DNA from: an uncultured Bacteroidota bacterium | GTDB lineage: Bacteria; Bacteroidota; Bacteroidia; Chitinophagales; Chitinophagaceae | DNA: 46,881 bases | Assembly: GCA_903837525.1 (NCBI GenBank) | Contig: CAILUU010000043.1 | Span: forward strand, 1-46,881 | Direction: 5' to 3' | Part shown: positions 1 through 8,073 of the stretch, in pieces | How positions within the stretch are numbered: position 1 is the stretch's first letter | Layout of the letters: every line of letters begins with the position of its first letter | Program-made: the position numbers and the translations under genes | Notes under the pieces: generated by a model | Seen by the model: the letters and a program-made list of their open reading frames with translations, nothing else | What the model was told of the DNA's origin: nothing | Databases searched by the model: none

Positions 1-658
1 AATTATTATACACACTAAATTTTATACCCCGTTGTTTATAACTAATAAAAATAGTTTATACAATCAATATAACAGTAGGGTTTTTAATATATATATATGT
101 TAATTAAAAGTGAGTTACTGTTAATAAACAAAAAATTACAATTTCATTACTTTTAAAAAATAATCTATCCACTTATTAACAGCCCTAATAGTAATAGATG
201 ATTATATAAATAAATAGTATTAATACATATTATGGTAGATATTAACACCATAAAACTAAATTTAATTATAGCTGACTTTTTAGATATAACACAGGTATAT
301 TATACTAAGTGTAAAAGAATAGCCCAGGTAAAACATTTATACCTTCTCCGCCAACAAACACCTATATATGTAACGATTACCCTTATATAAAATTAAATAC
401 GCTAGAAAAGCCTTATTTATACCTTAAATAAGAACTACCTAAAATTACAATAGAAGAAAATTTACACTTAGCTGTAAAAAAAAATTGATAAAATAATAGA
501 GCTAAGTGAGCTATTTGGATTAATTATAAGTTACAGTGTTAATATATTTCTGAATAAATTGATTTTTAATACCTATCCTGTTATTTTATAGACAACCAAT
601 TTTAAGAAGAGATAATTAAACATTCACCTTCCTTCGTTTACCTTTCTATAGCGTTTAA
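1..658. other. AT-rich region without a convincing gene
   Basis: This stretch is very AT-rich and broken by stops in all frames. The longest ATG-started frame I find is a 52-codon one at 232-390 (+), which resembles nothing I know. An 8-bp inverted repeat (TAACAGTA near 70, TACTGTTA near 115) is probably chance. The region lies downstream of the last gene of the minus-strand operon at 659-3479, but no clear terminator for that operon is visible. It may be a gene remnant or plain intergenic DNA. Confidence 0.5.
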
Positions 659-1003
659 TTACTGTTGTTGTCTTGCAATTGAGTAGCTTATTAAAACGTA
701 AACCAAAAATAAAAGTCCGAATGTAATAATGTAAGTTGGCTCTTGAAATTTAAAGATGCTACTTAAAATATTAAGAATAAAACTAAGTAAAAAGAAAATT
801 CCTGAAACGGTCTTAATATTTATTGTTGTTCTTGGTTGTTTAAATGAAAGTGCCATTAGTCCAACACCTGAAACAAGCAAAAATATAAATGAACCAACTG
901 TATAAATCATTTTTGTTTCTGTTGGAGAATAACTGTAAAAAGCATAAGCAATTAATGAGCAAATGCAAATTGTAACGATTGTTAAAATAAAATTAAGTTT
1001 CAT
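659..1003 (-). CDS. Small four-helix membrane protein, unknown function
   Basis: A 114-residue protein that I do not recognise. Four hydrophobic segments are visible at about residues 4-24, 33-51, 63-85 and 90-108, with short polar loops, so it should be an integral inner-membrane protein with both ends on the same side. It begins 10 nt after the stop of the SPFH-domain gene and is the last gene of a three-gene minus-strand operon. The likely job, as an inference from context, is to anchor or assist the SPFH/zinc-ribbon pair at the membrane. Confidence 0.6.
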   Translation of the reverse strand: MKLNFILTIVTICICSLIAYAFYSYSPTETKMIYTVGSFIFLLVSGVGLMALSFKQPRTTINIKTVSGIFFLLSFILNILSSIFKFQEPTYIITFGLLFLVYVLISYSIARQQQ

Positions 1004-1013
1004 GTTTTTTTAT

Positions 1014-2276
1014 TTAGGGTGCTGGTGGTGGAGGTGGAACAACTGTAAAAACTTGTGAAAGTTCTGTAACATTACTTGCTAAATCCCACGCTGCCATTCC
1101 TTCTTTCCAAATATGATGTGCTTTTGTAAATTGTCCACTTCTTGCAAGTTGTTGTAATTGTTCAAAAGAATGTGAGCCACCTTGTTGTCCATTCAAAGCA
1201 ATGTGGTATAAAATTATAGGCGCTGGTGGTGGTGGAGTTTGATTTATTTTATTCATCATTCCACCCATTTGATTTGCCATTACTCCACCAAGCATCATTC
1301 CTGTCATCATTCCTGCAGGGTTTATTCCCCCCCCTCCAATATTTCCCATTTCTCCTAAACTTTCTGCTGCTGTTTTAAGAACATCTGCTTTTTGATTAAG
1401 CTGATGAACAGCAAAATTTTTACCTTCAACTTGCATTTCTGTATCTTTTCGTTGAATACGCATACTCTCTGAAAGATTAGTGATATTAATGCCTGTTTGA
1501 GCTTCTATAGTTCTTGTTTGTTGGTCCGCTGTCGATTTTTTAAGTTGTTGATAATGTGGATGTTCTTTTTCTAATTCAATTGTAGAAATGTCAACTCTTT
1601 TTAGATTAACTCCAAAATCATCTTGCATTGTTTCCTTAATTCTTGACTGAATAATTTCGCTAATTTCATCAATTTTTCTTTCTATTTGCATCACAGGAAT
1701 ATTGTTGTCTTGTGGAATATTTAAGACTACTGATTTTGTTTTGCGAATGAAAAAGTCTTTAATCTGATTTTTGAAATCATCTAACTCGAAGTTGATTAAA
1801 CGATTTAGTTTGATAAAGTTTTTATAATCAATAACATTAAAAGTAATTGTTCCTCGAACTGTGCAAGGCACACCTAAATCCATAAAACGTGGGTCATATA
1901 TATCAAAGTAAGGAATACCAAACTTAATTTGCACGTTGCCCGAAAGATTGATAAAATATATTTCTGCTTGAAATGGCGAACTACCGCCAAATGCTAACCC
2001 AACAATGTTTGTAAGAATTGGAAAGTTTGCAGATTTAATGGTTTGGTCATAAGGGCCTGTTATGTAATCGTGTAGCGAACCATCTTTTTGTTGATAAACA
2101 AAAACTGCAAGTTCACCATCTTTTACTCGCAAACTGCTACCATAACGAATAGAGTTTTCTTTTTTGGTTGAGTTTGCACCACCCGTTGGTGTCCATTTAT
2201 GAACAAGATATTCCTGTTCATCACAACGGATTACATCCATTAAACCACCTTCGTTTTTGTTACTAAATAGTCCCAT
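1014..2276 (-). CDS. SPFH-domain (YdjI/virion-core-like) protein with GYF_2 domain
   Basis: A 420-residue protein. Residues of about 20-260 look like the SPFH/band-7 fold of the Bacillus YdjI or 'virion core protein' type (begins MGLFSNKNEGG, with a VIRCDEQEYLVHKW segment). A Met/Gly-rich linker follows (about 305-345). Residues of about 354-410 form a GYF_2 (DUF4339) domain (ILYHIALNGQQGG, then W at KEGMAAW). Proline runs stand just before the GYF_2 domain and at the extreme C-terminus (PPPPPAP). Family knowledge: SPFH proteins oligomerise at membranes, and YdjI-type members lie beside stress and membrane-integrity genes. It is 18 nt downstream of the zinc-ribbon gene, so co-transcribed. Function here is inferred: a scaffold at the membrane. 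Confidence 0.8.
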   Translation of the reverse strand: MGLFSNKNEGGLMDVIRCDEQEYLVHKWTPTGGANSTKKENSIRYGSSLRVKDGELAVFVYQQKDGSLHDYITGPYDQTIKSANFPILTNIVGLAFGGSSPFQAEIYFINLSGNVQIKFGIPYFDIYDPRFMDLGVPCTVRGTITFNVIDYKNFIKLNRLINFELDDFKNQIKDFFIRKTKSVVLNIPQDNNIPVMQIERKIDEISEIIQSRIKETMQDDFGVNLKRVDISTIELEKEHPHYQQLKKSTADQQTRTIEAQTGINITNLSESMRIQRKDTEMQVEGKNFAVHQLNQKADVLKTAAESLGEMGNIGGGGINPAGMMTGMMLGGVMANQMGGMMNKINQTPPPPAPIILYHIALNGQQGGSHSFEQLQQLARSGQFTKAHHIWKEGMAAWDLASNVTELSQVFTVVPPPPPAP

Positions 2277-2294
2277 TATTTTTTTATTTGATGT

Positions 2295-3479
2295 TTATTT
2301 AATGCCAAGTTGATTTGCATAATGATTAATTTCTTCCAATGTTTTTTTATCGTCTTTCATTGCAAATCTTGCTTTCATAATTATTTGTTCAGCTTTAGCT
2401 TTCCAAACAGAGACAAACTCATTATGTTCAATGTGCTCTGGATTATTTTTTGTTAAAAAATTTCCTTTTGCTGTAGCTTTTGGAAATGCTAATGATAAAA
2501 ATTCTAAAATATCATTTTTTGTATTGGGAATTGGGAAAGAAGAAATTATTTCTTTCTTTCTTTTGTCTGTTTTACTACCCCCGCCAAGTGCATTTGATAA
2601 AGCACCCCCACCAATTGAATTTTTAAATAATCCTCCAATTACACCCCCTGCCGTAACTTTATCATCTCTTTGGCTTTCTACTTCATCTAACATTCTAAAT
2701 AATTTTTGAACAGAGGCGTTAGCTTCTATATTGGAAAAATCATTTCCACAATCAGAACACCTGGTAGAAAAGGACTGAACTATTGCTCCGCAAGAATTGC
2801 ATTTTTTCACATCCCCAAATTTATCAGACTTCGGCGCAGCCGTAAGTGCTTGATTTTGACCTATCGCACATTGCCTTTCAAAAATTTTAGCATCAAGTAC
2901 CATTTCAAATTCATCAAGGTCAATGCCTGCGGCTTCTGCTTTTTTGAATAATATTTGTTTCTCTTTTTCTGTAAGTTCTCCATCAGACAAAGCGAATGCA
3001 ATAAGCTTTTCTATTTGTTCGCTATACATTCCATCGTTTTCTTTGGCAACAGGTTGTGTGTCATTTGTTGAGTGAGTAGGAATTACAATAGGTATAGGTT
3101 GAGATTCAACAACTCTTTGAATTACAGGCTGCTGTTGTAGTTCCTGTTGGTTAGCAGGATTTGCATAGTTGTGATTATGGTTTACAGTAGTAACTTTTGC
3201 ATTTGCTTTCCCTCTGTCAATAGCTTCTTTAATTTGTTTAACTTCTTCCTTTTTAAAGCCGTGTGCAAAAGCCTTATTTCCTTGGTTATAAAAAGTGATA
3301 CTTGAAAATCCAATCATTGGTGTACTTATATCAACCGATGTAATATGCTCGTAATTAATAAACCTTGTGTCCCCACTTAGGAAGCTAGGGATTTTTACTT
3401 TAATTCCATTTTCTTCAATGTGAATTTCAGCAGGAAAAATTTTGTTGCCTTCGGAAAGCCTTGATGCTACAAACTTCAT
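2295..3479 (-). CDS. PH-like / TerB-like / zinc-ribbon multidomain protein
   Basis: A 394-residue soluble protein and the first gene of the operon. Residues of about 1-85 resemble a bacterial PH-like domain (all-beta, ending in a helix rich in K and E). A Gln/Asn-rich linker spans about 95-145. Residues of about 150-195 read like a TerB/short acidic helical domain (IEKLIAFALSDGELTEKEKQ). A zinc ribbon with two CxxC pairs is at about 227-246 (CNSC and CSDC). The C-terminal 130 residues are helical with a Gly-rich patch. Zinc ribbons beside SPFH proteins also occur in the Bacillus ydjFGHI operon, which supports a shared membrane-stress or protein-quality role. That role is inference; the domains are what I see. 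Confidence 0.65.
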   Translation of the reverse strand: MKFVASRLSEGNKIFPAEIHIEENGIKVKIPSFLSGDTRFINYEHITSVDISTPMIGFSSITFYNQGNKAFAHGFKKEEVKQIKEAIDRGKANAKVTTVNHNHNYANPANQQELQQQPVIQRVVESQPIPIVIPTHSTNDTQPVAKENDGMYSEQIEKLIAFALSDGELTEKEKQILFKKAEAAGIDLDEFEMVLDAKIFERQCAIGQNQALTAAPKSDKFGDVKKCNSCGAIVQSFSTRCSDCGNDFSNIEANASVQKLFRMLDEVESQRDDKVTAGGVIGGLFKNSIGGGALSNALGGGSKTDKRKKEIISSFPIPNTKNDILEFLSLAFPKATAKGNFLTKNNPEHIEHNEFVSVWKAKAEQIIMKARFAMKDDKKTLEEINHYANQLGIK

Positions 3480-3514
3480 AGTATTTATTTTAAACTGTTT
3501 TGTAATTATGGTGT

Positions 3515-3527
3515 GTCACAAGGTGAC
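3515..3527. promoter_or_regulatory. Operator-like palindrome over the transcription start of the SPFH operon
   Basis: GTCACAAGGTGAC has perfect 5-bp arms around AAG. It lies just downstream of the -7 box at 3530-3537, so it would cover the predicted transcription start. That is a usual place for a repressor site. No regulator is identified. Confidence 0.4.
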
Positions 3528-3529
3528 GC

Positions 3530-3557
3530 CAAATATAAAATTACACGAAACCCACAA
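3530..3557 (-). promoter_or_regulatory. Bacteroidota-type promoter of the SPFH operon
   Basis: On the minus strand the sequence reads TTG (3557-3555), 17 nt, then TATATTTG (3537-3530), matching TTG-N17-23-TAnnTTTG. The predicted transcript would begin near 3523 and leave a leader of about 45 nt before the ATG at 3479. Confidence 0.6.
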
Positions 3558-3724
3558 TTATTCAAAATATCTAACATATACATTTATAATTAGTTAGTGA
3601 TTGTAATTTTGTGTTGTTTCAAAAAATAAAAATATTGTCTTGTTTTTTATAAATTTACACTTAAATAAACACCTTCCCACCAATCCCATTAATTTCTGAC
3701 TCCCACTATAAGCCTACTCAATAC

Positions 3725-4774
3725 CTACCAATACCCAATAATGTGTCTATTAACTACCCAAAATGCACCAATTCTTTCTTTTATATTTTCTCTAATGTTT
3801 ACATAAAAAAAATTATAATCGGCAATATGGTAATTTTTTTGTGTTAAAAATACATTACCAAAAAATTTAGGCTTACTGGTCCATAAAATATTTTTATGGA
3901 CTTGTGCATCTACCACCCCGGGTATTATTTTATTAAAATTTTTAAGAACGCCTCCTTTATTTTTTATTTTTGGCACCTTTAAGCTATCCATTGTCCAGGT
4001 TAAGGGGTTTACTACTACAACCTTTTCCGTTTCTTTTAAAACATAGGCTGGCCCCTCGTAGCCCTTTTTAAATGTACGCCAACCAACAAAACAACCTGTT
4101 TGCCAACTATTACCGCAGGGTTGCAAAACACTAAAATAGTTTTGTGTAATAGGTAACCCAATAATATAAGCACACACTAGTTTATTTTGTAAGGGCTTGT
4201 TTTCAAAAAACTCTTTTAGTAACCTTGCTGCATGTAACGTGCCCTGGCTATGTGCTGCTATTATTATAGGTTTGCCGTTGTTATACAATTCTAAATAGGT
4301 TTCAAAGGCTTTTTTTATATCGCCATAGGCTAAATCAAAATTTTGTTGCACATCTGCCGCAGGCATAAAAAATGTTTTTATATGTGCTTGCTTATACCGC
4401 GGAGCATATACATTACAACTTTCGTTAAAAACACTTGCTTGGTATAATATGGTGCCTTCGTCTGTTTTTTTGTTTAAGTTTATATCATCTAGTGTTGCAT
4501 TTAGTCGCCCATCGCCATAGTTTAATAAAGTTGTGGGGTGTATAAAAAATACATCTACTTGTTTTTGAGTACTGTCATAACTACCTAATGGTTTAGGCAC
4601 ATTATCGCTCATATCTTTTTTTAAGGGATGTGCTGCCCAATAATTTAAATTGGCATAAAACACTTTGCTGTCATCGGCTTTAAAATTATAATTTGTTGTG
4701 TTTATAATTTTGTTGCTACAGCTTACCAAAAGGCAAGCAATAATAAAGATTACGTATAAAGTAGATTTGTGCAT
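3725..4774 (-). CDS. DUF3089 alpha/beta-hydrolase lipoprotein
   Basis: A 349-residue protein with a lipoprotein signal (hydrophobic segment, lipobox LVSC near residue 19), so it is exported and lipidated. The start of the mature protein carries the DUF3089 hallmark VDVFFIHPTT. The nucleophile elbow AHSQG lies near residue 175, and a late His (HIADYNFF) could complete a Ser-Asp-His triad. Family knowledge: DUF3089 proteins have the alpha/beta-hydrolase fold; substrates are mostly unknown. It is divergent from the oxygenase at 4818 with only 43 nt between them, so the two may share regulation. An esterase or lipase-like role is inferred. Confidence 0.85.
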   Translation of the reverse strand: MHKSTLYVIFIIACLLVSCSNKIINTTNYNFKADDSKVFYANLNYWAAHPLKKDMSDNVPKPLGSYDSTQKQVDVFFIHPTTLLNYGDGRLNATLDDINLNKKTDEGTILYQASVFNESCNVYAPRYKQAHIKTFFMPAADVQQNFDLAYGDIKKAFETYLELYNNGKPIIIAAHSQGTLHAARLLKEFFENKPLQNKLVCAYIIGLPITQNYFSVLQPCGNSWQTGCFVGWRTFKKGYEGPAYVLKETEKVVVVNPLTWTMDSLKVPKIKNKGGVLKNFNKIIPGVVDAQVHKNILWTSKPKFFGNVFLTQKNYHIADYNFFYVNIRENIKERIGAFWVVNRHIIGYW

Positions 4775-4817
4775 TTTGAAAATTACAATTAATTTAGAGT
4801 AAATATAAATACTAGTT

Positions 4818-5759
4818 ATGGCAATTCCTTCAGTTGATTTAGCAGAATTTTTATCGGGAGAAGAAAAACGTAAAAATTCCTTTGTACAATCTTTAGGAAA
4901 AGCCTATGAAGAAGTTGGGTTTGTAGCTGTAAAAAACCATGGTGTACCCGATGAGCTTATTGCCGATTTATATAGATATGTCCAAGAGTTTTTTAGTCTA
5001 CCGTTAGATAAAAAAAAGCATTACGAAATAGCTGGCCTAGCTGGCCAACGTGGCTATACAAGCTTTGGTAAAGAGCATGCAAAAGGTAGCGATGCGCCAG
5101 ATTTAAAAGAATTTTTTCAGTATGGGCAAACCCCAAGAGATAATTATAAGGAAGAAGAGTATCCACCAAATGTTAACGTTAACGAAATAACGCCTTTTAA
5201 TAAAACTTTTACCGACGCCTACCGGGCATTTGAAAAAAGCGGTACGGCGCTATTACAAGCTATTGCCTTGTATTTAAATTTAGAAGAACACTATTTTGAT
5301 GACTATGTATATAATGGTAACTCCATTTTGCGAGCCATACATTACCCACCCATAACCCACGAGCCTAAAAGTGCTATACGGGCAGAGCAGCATGAGGATA
5401 TTAATTTAATTACCTTACTTGTTGGCGCAAGTGCAGATGGGTTACAAATATTAACTAAACAAAACGAGTGGGTTGGTGTAACTAGTTTGCCCGATCAAAT
5501 AGTGGTAAACGTTGGCGATATGTTACAACGTTTTACCAATAACAAGTTGTGTAGTACTACACATAGGGTAGTAAACCCTACTAGAGAACTGTGGCATACG
5601 TCTCGTTTTTCTATACCGTTTTTTTTGCATCCAAAAAGTAGCATGAGTTTGCGTTGTCTGGATACCTGTATCAATGATGCTCATCCTAAAGTGTATGATG
5701 ATGCTACCGCAGGAGAATATTTAGATGAACGCTTAAGAGAAATTGGATTAAAAAAATAA
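4818..5759 (+). CDS. Isopenicillin-N-synthase-like 2-oxoglutarate/Fe(II) oxygenase
   Basis: A 313-residue cytosolic protein with both halves of the family: the N-terminal DIOX_N part (GFVAVKNHGVP, residues of about 32-42) and the C-terminal jelly roll. The iron ligands are visible as H192, D194 (QHEDIN) and H249 (THRVVNP), and the 2-oxoglutarate-binding R263-F-S265 follows. Family knowledge: such enzymes hydroxylate or desaturate small molecules with O2 and 2-oxoglutarate. Homologues of this length are widespread in bacteria and rarely characterised, so the substrate is unknown. A strong terminator begins 25 nt after the stop, so the gene appears monocistronic. Confidence 0.88.
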   Translation: MAIPSVDLAEFLSGEEKRKNSFVQSLGKAYEEVGFVAVKNHGVPDELIADLYRYVQEFFSLPLDKKKHYEIAGLAGQRGYTSFGKEHAKGSDAPDLKEFFQYGQTPRDNYKEEEYPPNVNVNEITPFNKTFTDAYRAFEKSGTALLQAIALYLNLEEHYFDDYVYNGNSILRAIHYPPITHEPKSAIRAEQHEDINLITLLVGASADGLQILTKQNEWVGVTSLPDQIVVNVGDMLQRFTNNKLCSTTHRVVNPTRELWHTSRFSIPFFLHPKSSMSLRCLDTCINDAHPKVYDDATAGEYLDERLREIGLKK

Positions 5760-5776
5760 AATAGATAATAATTTTG
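5743..5776 (+). promoter_or_regulatory. Promoter-like TTG / TAATTTTG pair ahead of the chromate transporter
   Basis: TTG at 5743-5745 (inside the end of the oxygenase gene), 23 nt, then TAATTTTG at 5769-5776. This matches the Bacteroidota consensus. Transcription would start near 5783, immediately before the hairpin at 5785-5804. Confidence 0.5.
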
Positions 5777-5784
5777 TTACATAT

Positions 5785-5809
5785 AGCCTCCATACGTGGA
5801 GGCTTTTTT
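5785..5809 (+). terminator. Intrinsic terminator after the oxygenase gene, overlapping the chrA 5' end
   Basis: AGCCTCCA (5785-5792), loop TACG, TGGAGGCT (5797-5804), then TTTTT. The stem is a perfect 8 bp closed by a UNCG-type tetraloop and followed by a T-run. It sits 25 nt after the oxygenase stop. The nominal GTG start of the next gene (5796) lies in the loop. Confidence 0.8.
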
Positions 5810-7079
5810 GTATATTCAAACCTTGAAACTGCTGCGTCATATCCCTTTTTTAAAAGCTATTCTTTTGCATAGTGTTACCGCATTTGGTGGGCCACAAGGG
5901 CATTTTGGTATGATGATGAAAACTTTTGTTGATAAACGTAGAGATGTTACCAAAGAAGAGTTGATGGACTATATTTCGTTTTGCCAGCTTTTACCTGGCG
6001 CCTCCAGCACACAAACACTTACACTTATTGGCTTTAAACGAGGAGGCATTCCCTTAGCGGTACTTACCTTAGTTGTTTGGATTTTGCCTGCCTGTATTCT
6101 TATGGGGGCTTTATCTTTTTTAGTGAGCTCTATTGGCACAACAGGAACATTGGCTACTAGTATTTTTCAATTTATTCCACCTATGGCAATTGGTTTTTTA
6201 GCTTTTGCTGCTTATAGGGCCTTTACTATTTCTATCATAAACACCATTACAAAATTTATCCTTTTATTTGCCTGTATACTTTGTTATTTTTTTTTTAAAT
6301 CCCCCTTTATTTTTCCTGTACTAATTATTACTGGCGGCATAGCTACCAACTTTAGCAACAAACGTATTTCTGAAATAGAAAAAATTAAGCCTAAACAAAT
6401 TCGTTGGACAAATATTTGGTTGTTTGTATTGCTTTTTATTGTTGCAGGTGCATTAAGCGAAACGGCTCGTAAACAACAATGGCAAAACCGAAAAGTGTAT
6501 AACCTCTTTGAAAATAATTATCGTTTTGGAAGTTTTGTTTTTGGAGGTGGAGATGTGTTGATTCCTTTAATGCTAGATCAGTTTGTAGCTAGGCCAACTA
6601 GTGTGCGCATGCTTAAAAAAAATGATTTAAACGTTATTCGCTTAGAGAGAGATGAGTTGTTAACTGGTGCAGGAATGGTAAGGGCAATACCGGGCCCAGT
6701 ATTTTCTATAGCAGCATTTACGGGTGGCTTGGCTCTAAAAGAGGAAGGAAGAATGCAACAAACGCTGGGTTGTATTATTGGTGCTATTGGTGTTTTTTTA
6801 CCCAGTGCTTTATTGGTGTTATTCTTTTTTCCCGTTTGGCAAAACTTAAAAAAGTTTGTAGTCGTATATAGAGCATTGGAAGGTATTAACGCTGCAGTGG
6901 TTGGTATAATGTTAGCTGCCACCTATTACTTACTTAAGGAGCTACATATTAAAGAGCTTAACCTTATTAATAGTACACAGATTGTTGTAATTATTGGAAC
7001 CTTTATTTTATTAAACTATACTAAAATTATTCCCCCCATTATTGTTGGTGTTTGTATGTTGTTGGGTTATTTTATTTAA
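5796..7079 (+). CDS. ChrA-type chromate/anion transporter, two-domain form
   Basis: A membrane protein of up to 427 residues with two ChrA halves. The N half has [11 protein letters not shown] and LPGASSTQT; the C half has FGGGDVLIP and IPGPVFS. About ten to twelve hydrophobic segments are visible. Family knowledge: ChrA proteins move chromate out of the cell, often with sulfate as the physiological ion; many members are not linked to chromate resistance. The first in-frame start is a GTG at 5796 inside the loop of a terminator hairpin. Homologues begin near the [10 protein letters not shown] segment, so the TTG at 5823 is a better candidate; no ATG is in frame in this area. Convergent with nadD, 36 nt away. 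Confidence 0.85.
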   Translation: MEAFLYIQTLKLLRHIPFLKAILLHSVTAFGGPQGHFGMMMKTFVDKRRDVTKEELMDYISFCQLLPGASSTQTLTLIGFKRGGIPLAVLTLVVWILPACILMGALSFLVSSIGTTGTLATSIFQFIPPMAIGFLAFAAYRAFTISIINTITKFILLFACILCYFFFKSPFIFPVLIITGGIATNFSNKRISEIEKIKPKQIRWTNIWLFVLLFIVAGALSETARKQQWQNRKVYNLFENNYRFGSFVFGGGDVLIPLMLDQFVARPTSVRMLKKNDLNVIRLERDELLTGAGMVRAIPGPVFSIAAFTGGLALKEEGRMQQTLGCIIGAIGVFLPSALLVLFFFPVWQNLKKFVVVYRALEGINAAVVGIMLAATYYLLKELHIKELNLINSTQIVVIIGTFILLNYTKIIPPIIVGVCMLLGYFI

Positions 7080-7115
7080 TATTAAAATCTTATTCTGCCG
7101 TATCGATTCTCCTAA

Positions 7116-7685
7116 CTATTTATAATAATTATTTGCTGCAATATCTTTTTCTACCATATCGGGCACTAAAAAGCGAATAGATTTTTTTTCTTTTACTAAC
7201 TTACGTATATGTGTACTCGATATATCTAGCAGGGGGGCTTGCAATTCTATAATAGTAGCTTTAAGGGTGTTTTCAATTGAAAACCCCGAGCGCTTATAAA
7301 TATATAATTTATAATTTTTTATCAGCTGCTCATAGTTTTTCCATTTGGGTAAGTTTTGAAAACTATCGCTGCCCATAATTATATTAAACGTGTGTTGCGG
7401 ATATTGTTCTTTTAAATACGTTAGTGTATCAATTGTGTAGGATGGTTTTGGTAAAGTAAACTCTACTTTACTGCATTTTAATTTAACATCATCTTCAATT
7501 ACGGCATTTATCATATGCAAGCGTTGATATTCATTTAAAAGATTAGCTGGGTTTTTCAGTGGATTTTGAGGGGATAATACAAACCAAACTTGCTCTAAAT
7601 CTGTTTGGGAGGCACAAAAATTTGCTATTATTAAATGCCCAATATGTATAGGGTTAAAACTGCCAAAATATAATCCAATATTCAT
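7116..7685 (-). CDS. nadD: Nicotinate-nucleotide adenylyltransferase
   Basis: A 189-residue cytosolic enzyme that adenylates nicotinate mononucleotide to deamido-NAD+ in NAD synthesis. The nucleotidyltransferase signature GSFNPIHIGH stands at residues 8-17, and the C-terminal SSTHIRK motif that binds the ATP phosphates is present. Length and motif order fit NadD. The gene starts 21 nt after the FeoA-like gene on the same strand, so the two are probably one transcript; this pairing with an iron-related gene has no obvious functional reason. Confidence 0.95.
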   Translation of the reverse strand: MNIGLYFGSFNPIHIGHLIIANFCASQTDLEQVWFVLSPQNPLKNPANLLNEYQRLHMINAVIEDDVKLKCSKVEFTLPKPSYTIDTLTYLKEQYPQHTFNIIMGSDSFQNLPKWKNYEQLIKNYKLYIYKRSGFSIENTLKATIIELQAPLLDISSTHIRKLVKEKKSIRFLVPDMVEKDIAANNYYK

Positions 7686-7706
7686 AAATATCTAATAATC
7701 AATTTA

Positions 7707-7946
7707 TTACATAATTAGTTGTTCTTCTTCTACAATTATGCCCTCTGCTTCATCTATTCGCAAGCTTAACGTGTAGCCGCTTACTTTTATGCAAATAGGA
7801 TCACCAAGCGGAGCAACATGATCTACTAAAATAACTTCGCCAGGCACTAAGCCCATTTCCATTAATTTTAAAAAAAGCTCATCGTTTTCAAAATGCTTAA
7901 TTATTACTTTTTTCCCAATCTCAATTTCTGATAATCGCTTATTCAT
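7707..7946 (-). CDS. FeoA-domain protein (orphan, no feoB nearby)
   Basis: A 79-residue protein with the FeoA SH3-like fold: LSEIEIGKKVIIKHF near the N-terminus, then KLMEMGLVPGE, and a C-terminal SLRIDEAEGI. FeoA normally binds the cytosolic domain of the ferrous iron permease FeoB. No feoB is present in this window, and the downstream neighbour is nadD. It could be a FeoA acting in trans, or an SH3-like adaptor with another partner. The leader carries a palindrome (7981-7996) and a TAACTTTG box (8022-8029, minus strand). Confidence 0.85.
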   Translation of the reverse strand: MNKRLSEIEIGKKVIIKHFENDELFLKLMEMGLVPGEVILVDHVAPLGDPICIKVSGYTLSLRIDEAEGIIVEEEQLIM

Positions 7947-7980
7947 ATTTTTTTCTTTCCTTAATAGTGTTATTCTTTTA

Positions 7981-7996
7981 AAACCAATTGTGGTTT
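7981..7996. promoter_or_regulatory. Palindrome in the feoA leader
   Basis: AAACCAATTGTGGTTT: 6-bp arms AAACCA/TGGTTT around ATTG, 35 nt upstream of the feoA start. It could be a regulator site or a leader hairpin. It does not match the classic E. coli Fur box by eye. Confidence 0.35.
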
Positions 7997-8021
7997 AAAT
8001 TTTTCACATCAACTTCTGGCA

Positions 8022-8029
8022 CAAAGTTA
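8022..8029 (-). promoter_or_regulatory. -7 box of the feoA-nadD promoter
   Basis: Minus strand TAACTTTG matches TAnnTTTG. No good TTG is found at the expected distance, so the call rests on the -7 box only. It predicts a leader of about 70 nt that contains the palindrome at 7981-7996. Confidence 0.4.
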
Positions 8030-8073
8030 CCATTTCAAAATACTTATCTAATTTCGATATTAGAAAATAAGCA

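Noticed and set aside
232..390. 52-codon ATG frame in the AT-rich region
   Set aside because: No recognisable motif, codon use is that of AT-rich noise, and it has no supporting start signals.
2431..2951. Plus-strand frames over the zinc-ribbon gene
   Set aside because: They lie antisense to a well-supported CDS with recognisable domains and are shadows.
3604..3611. Perfect TAATTTTG on the plus strand
   Set aside because: No plus-strand gene follows until 4818; the next gene is on the minus strand. Likely chance in AT-rich DNA.
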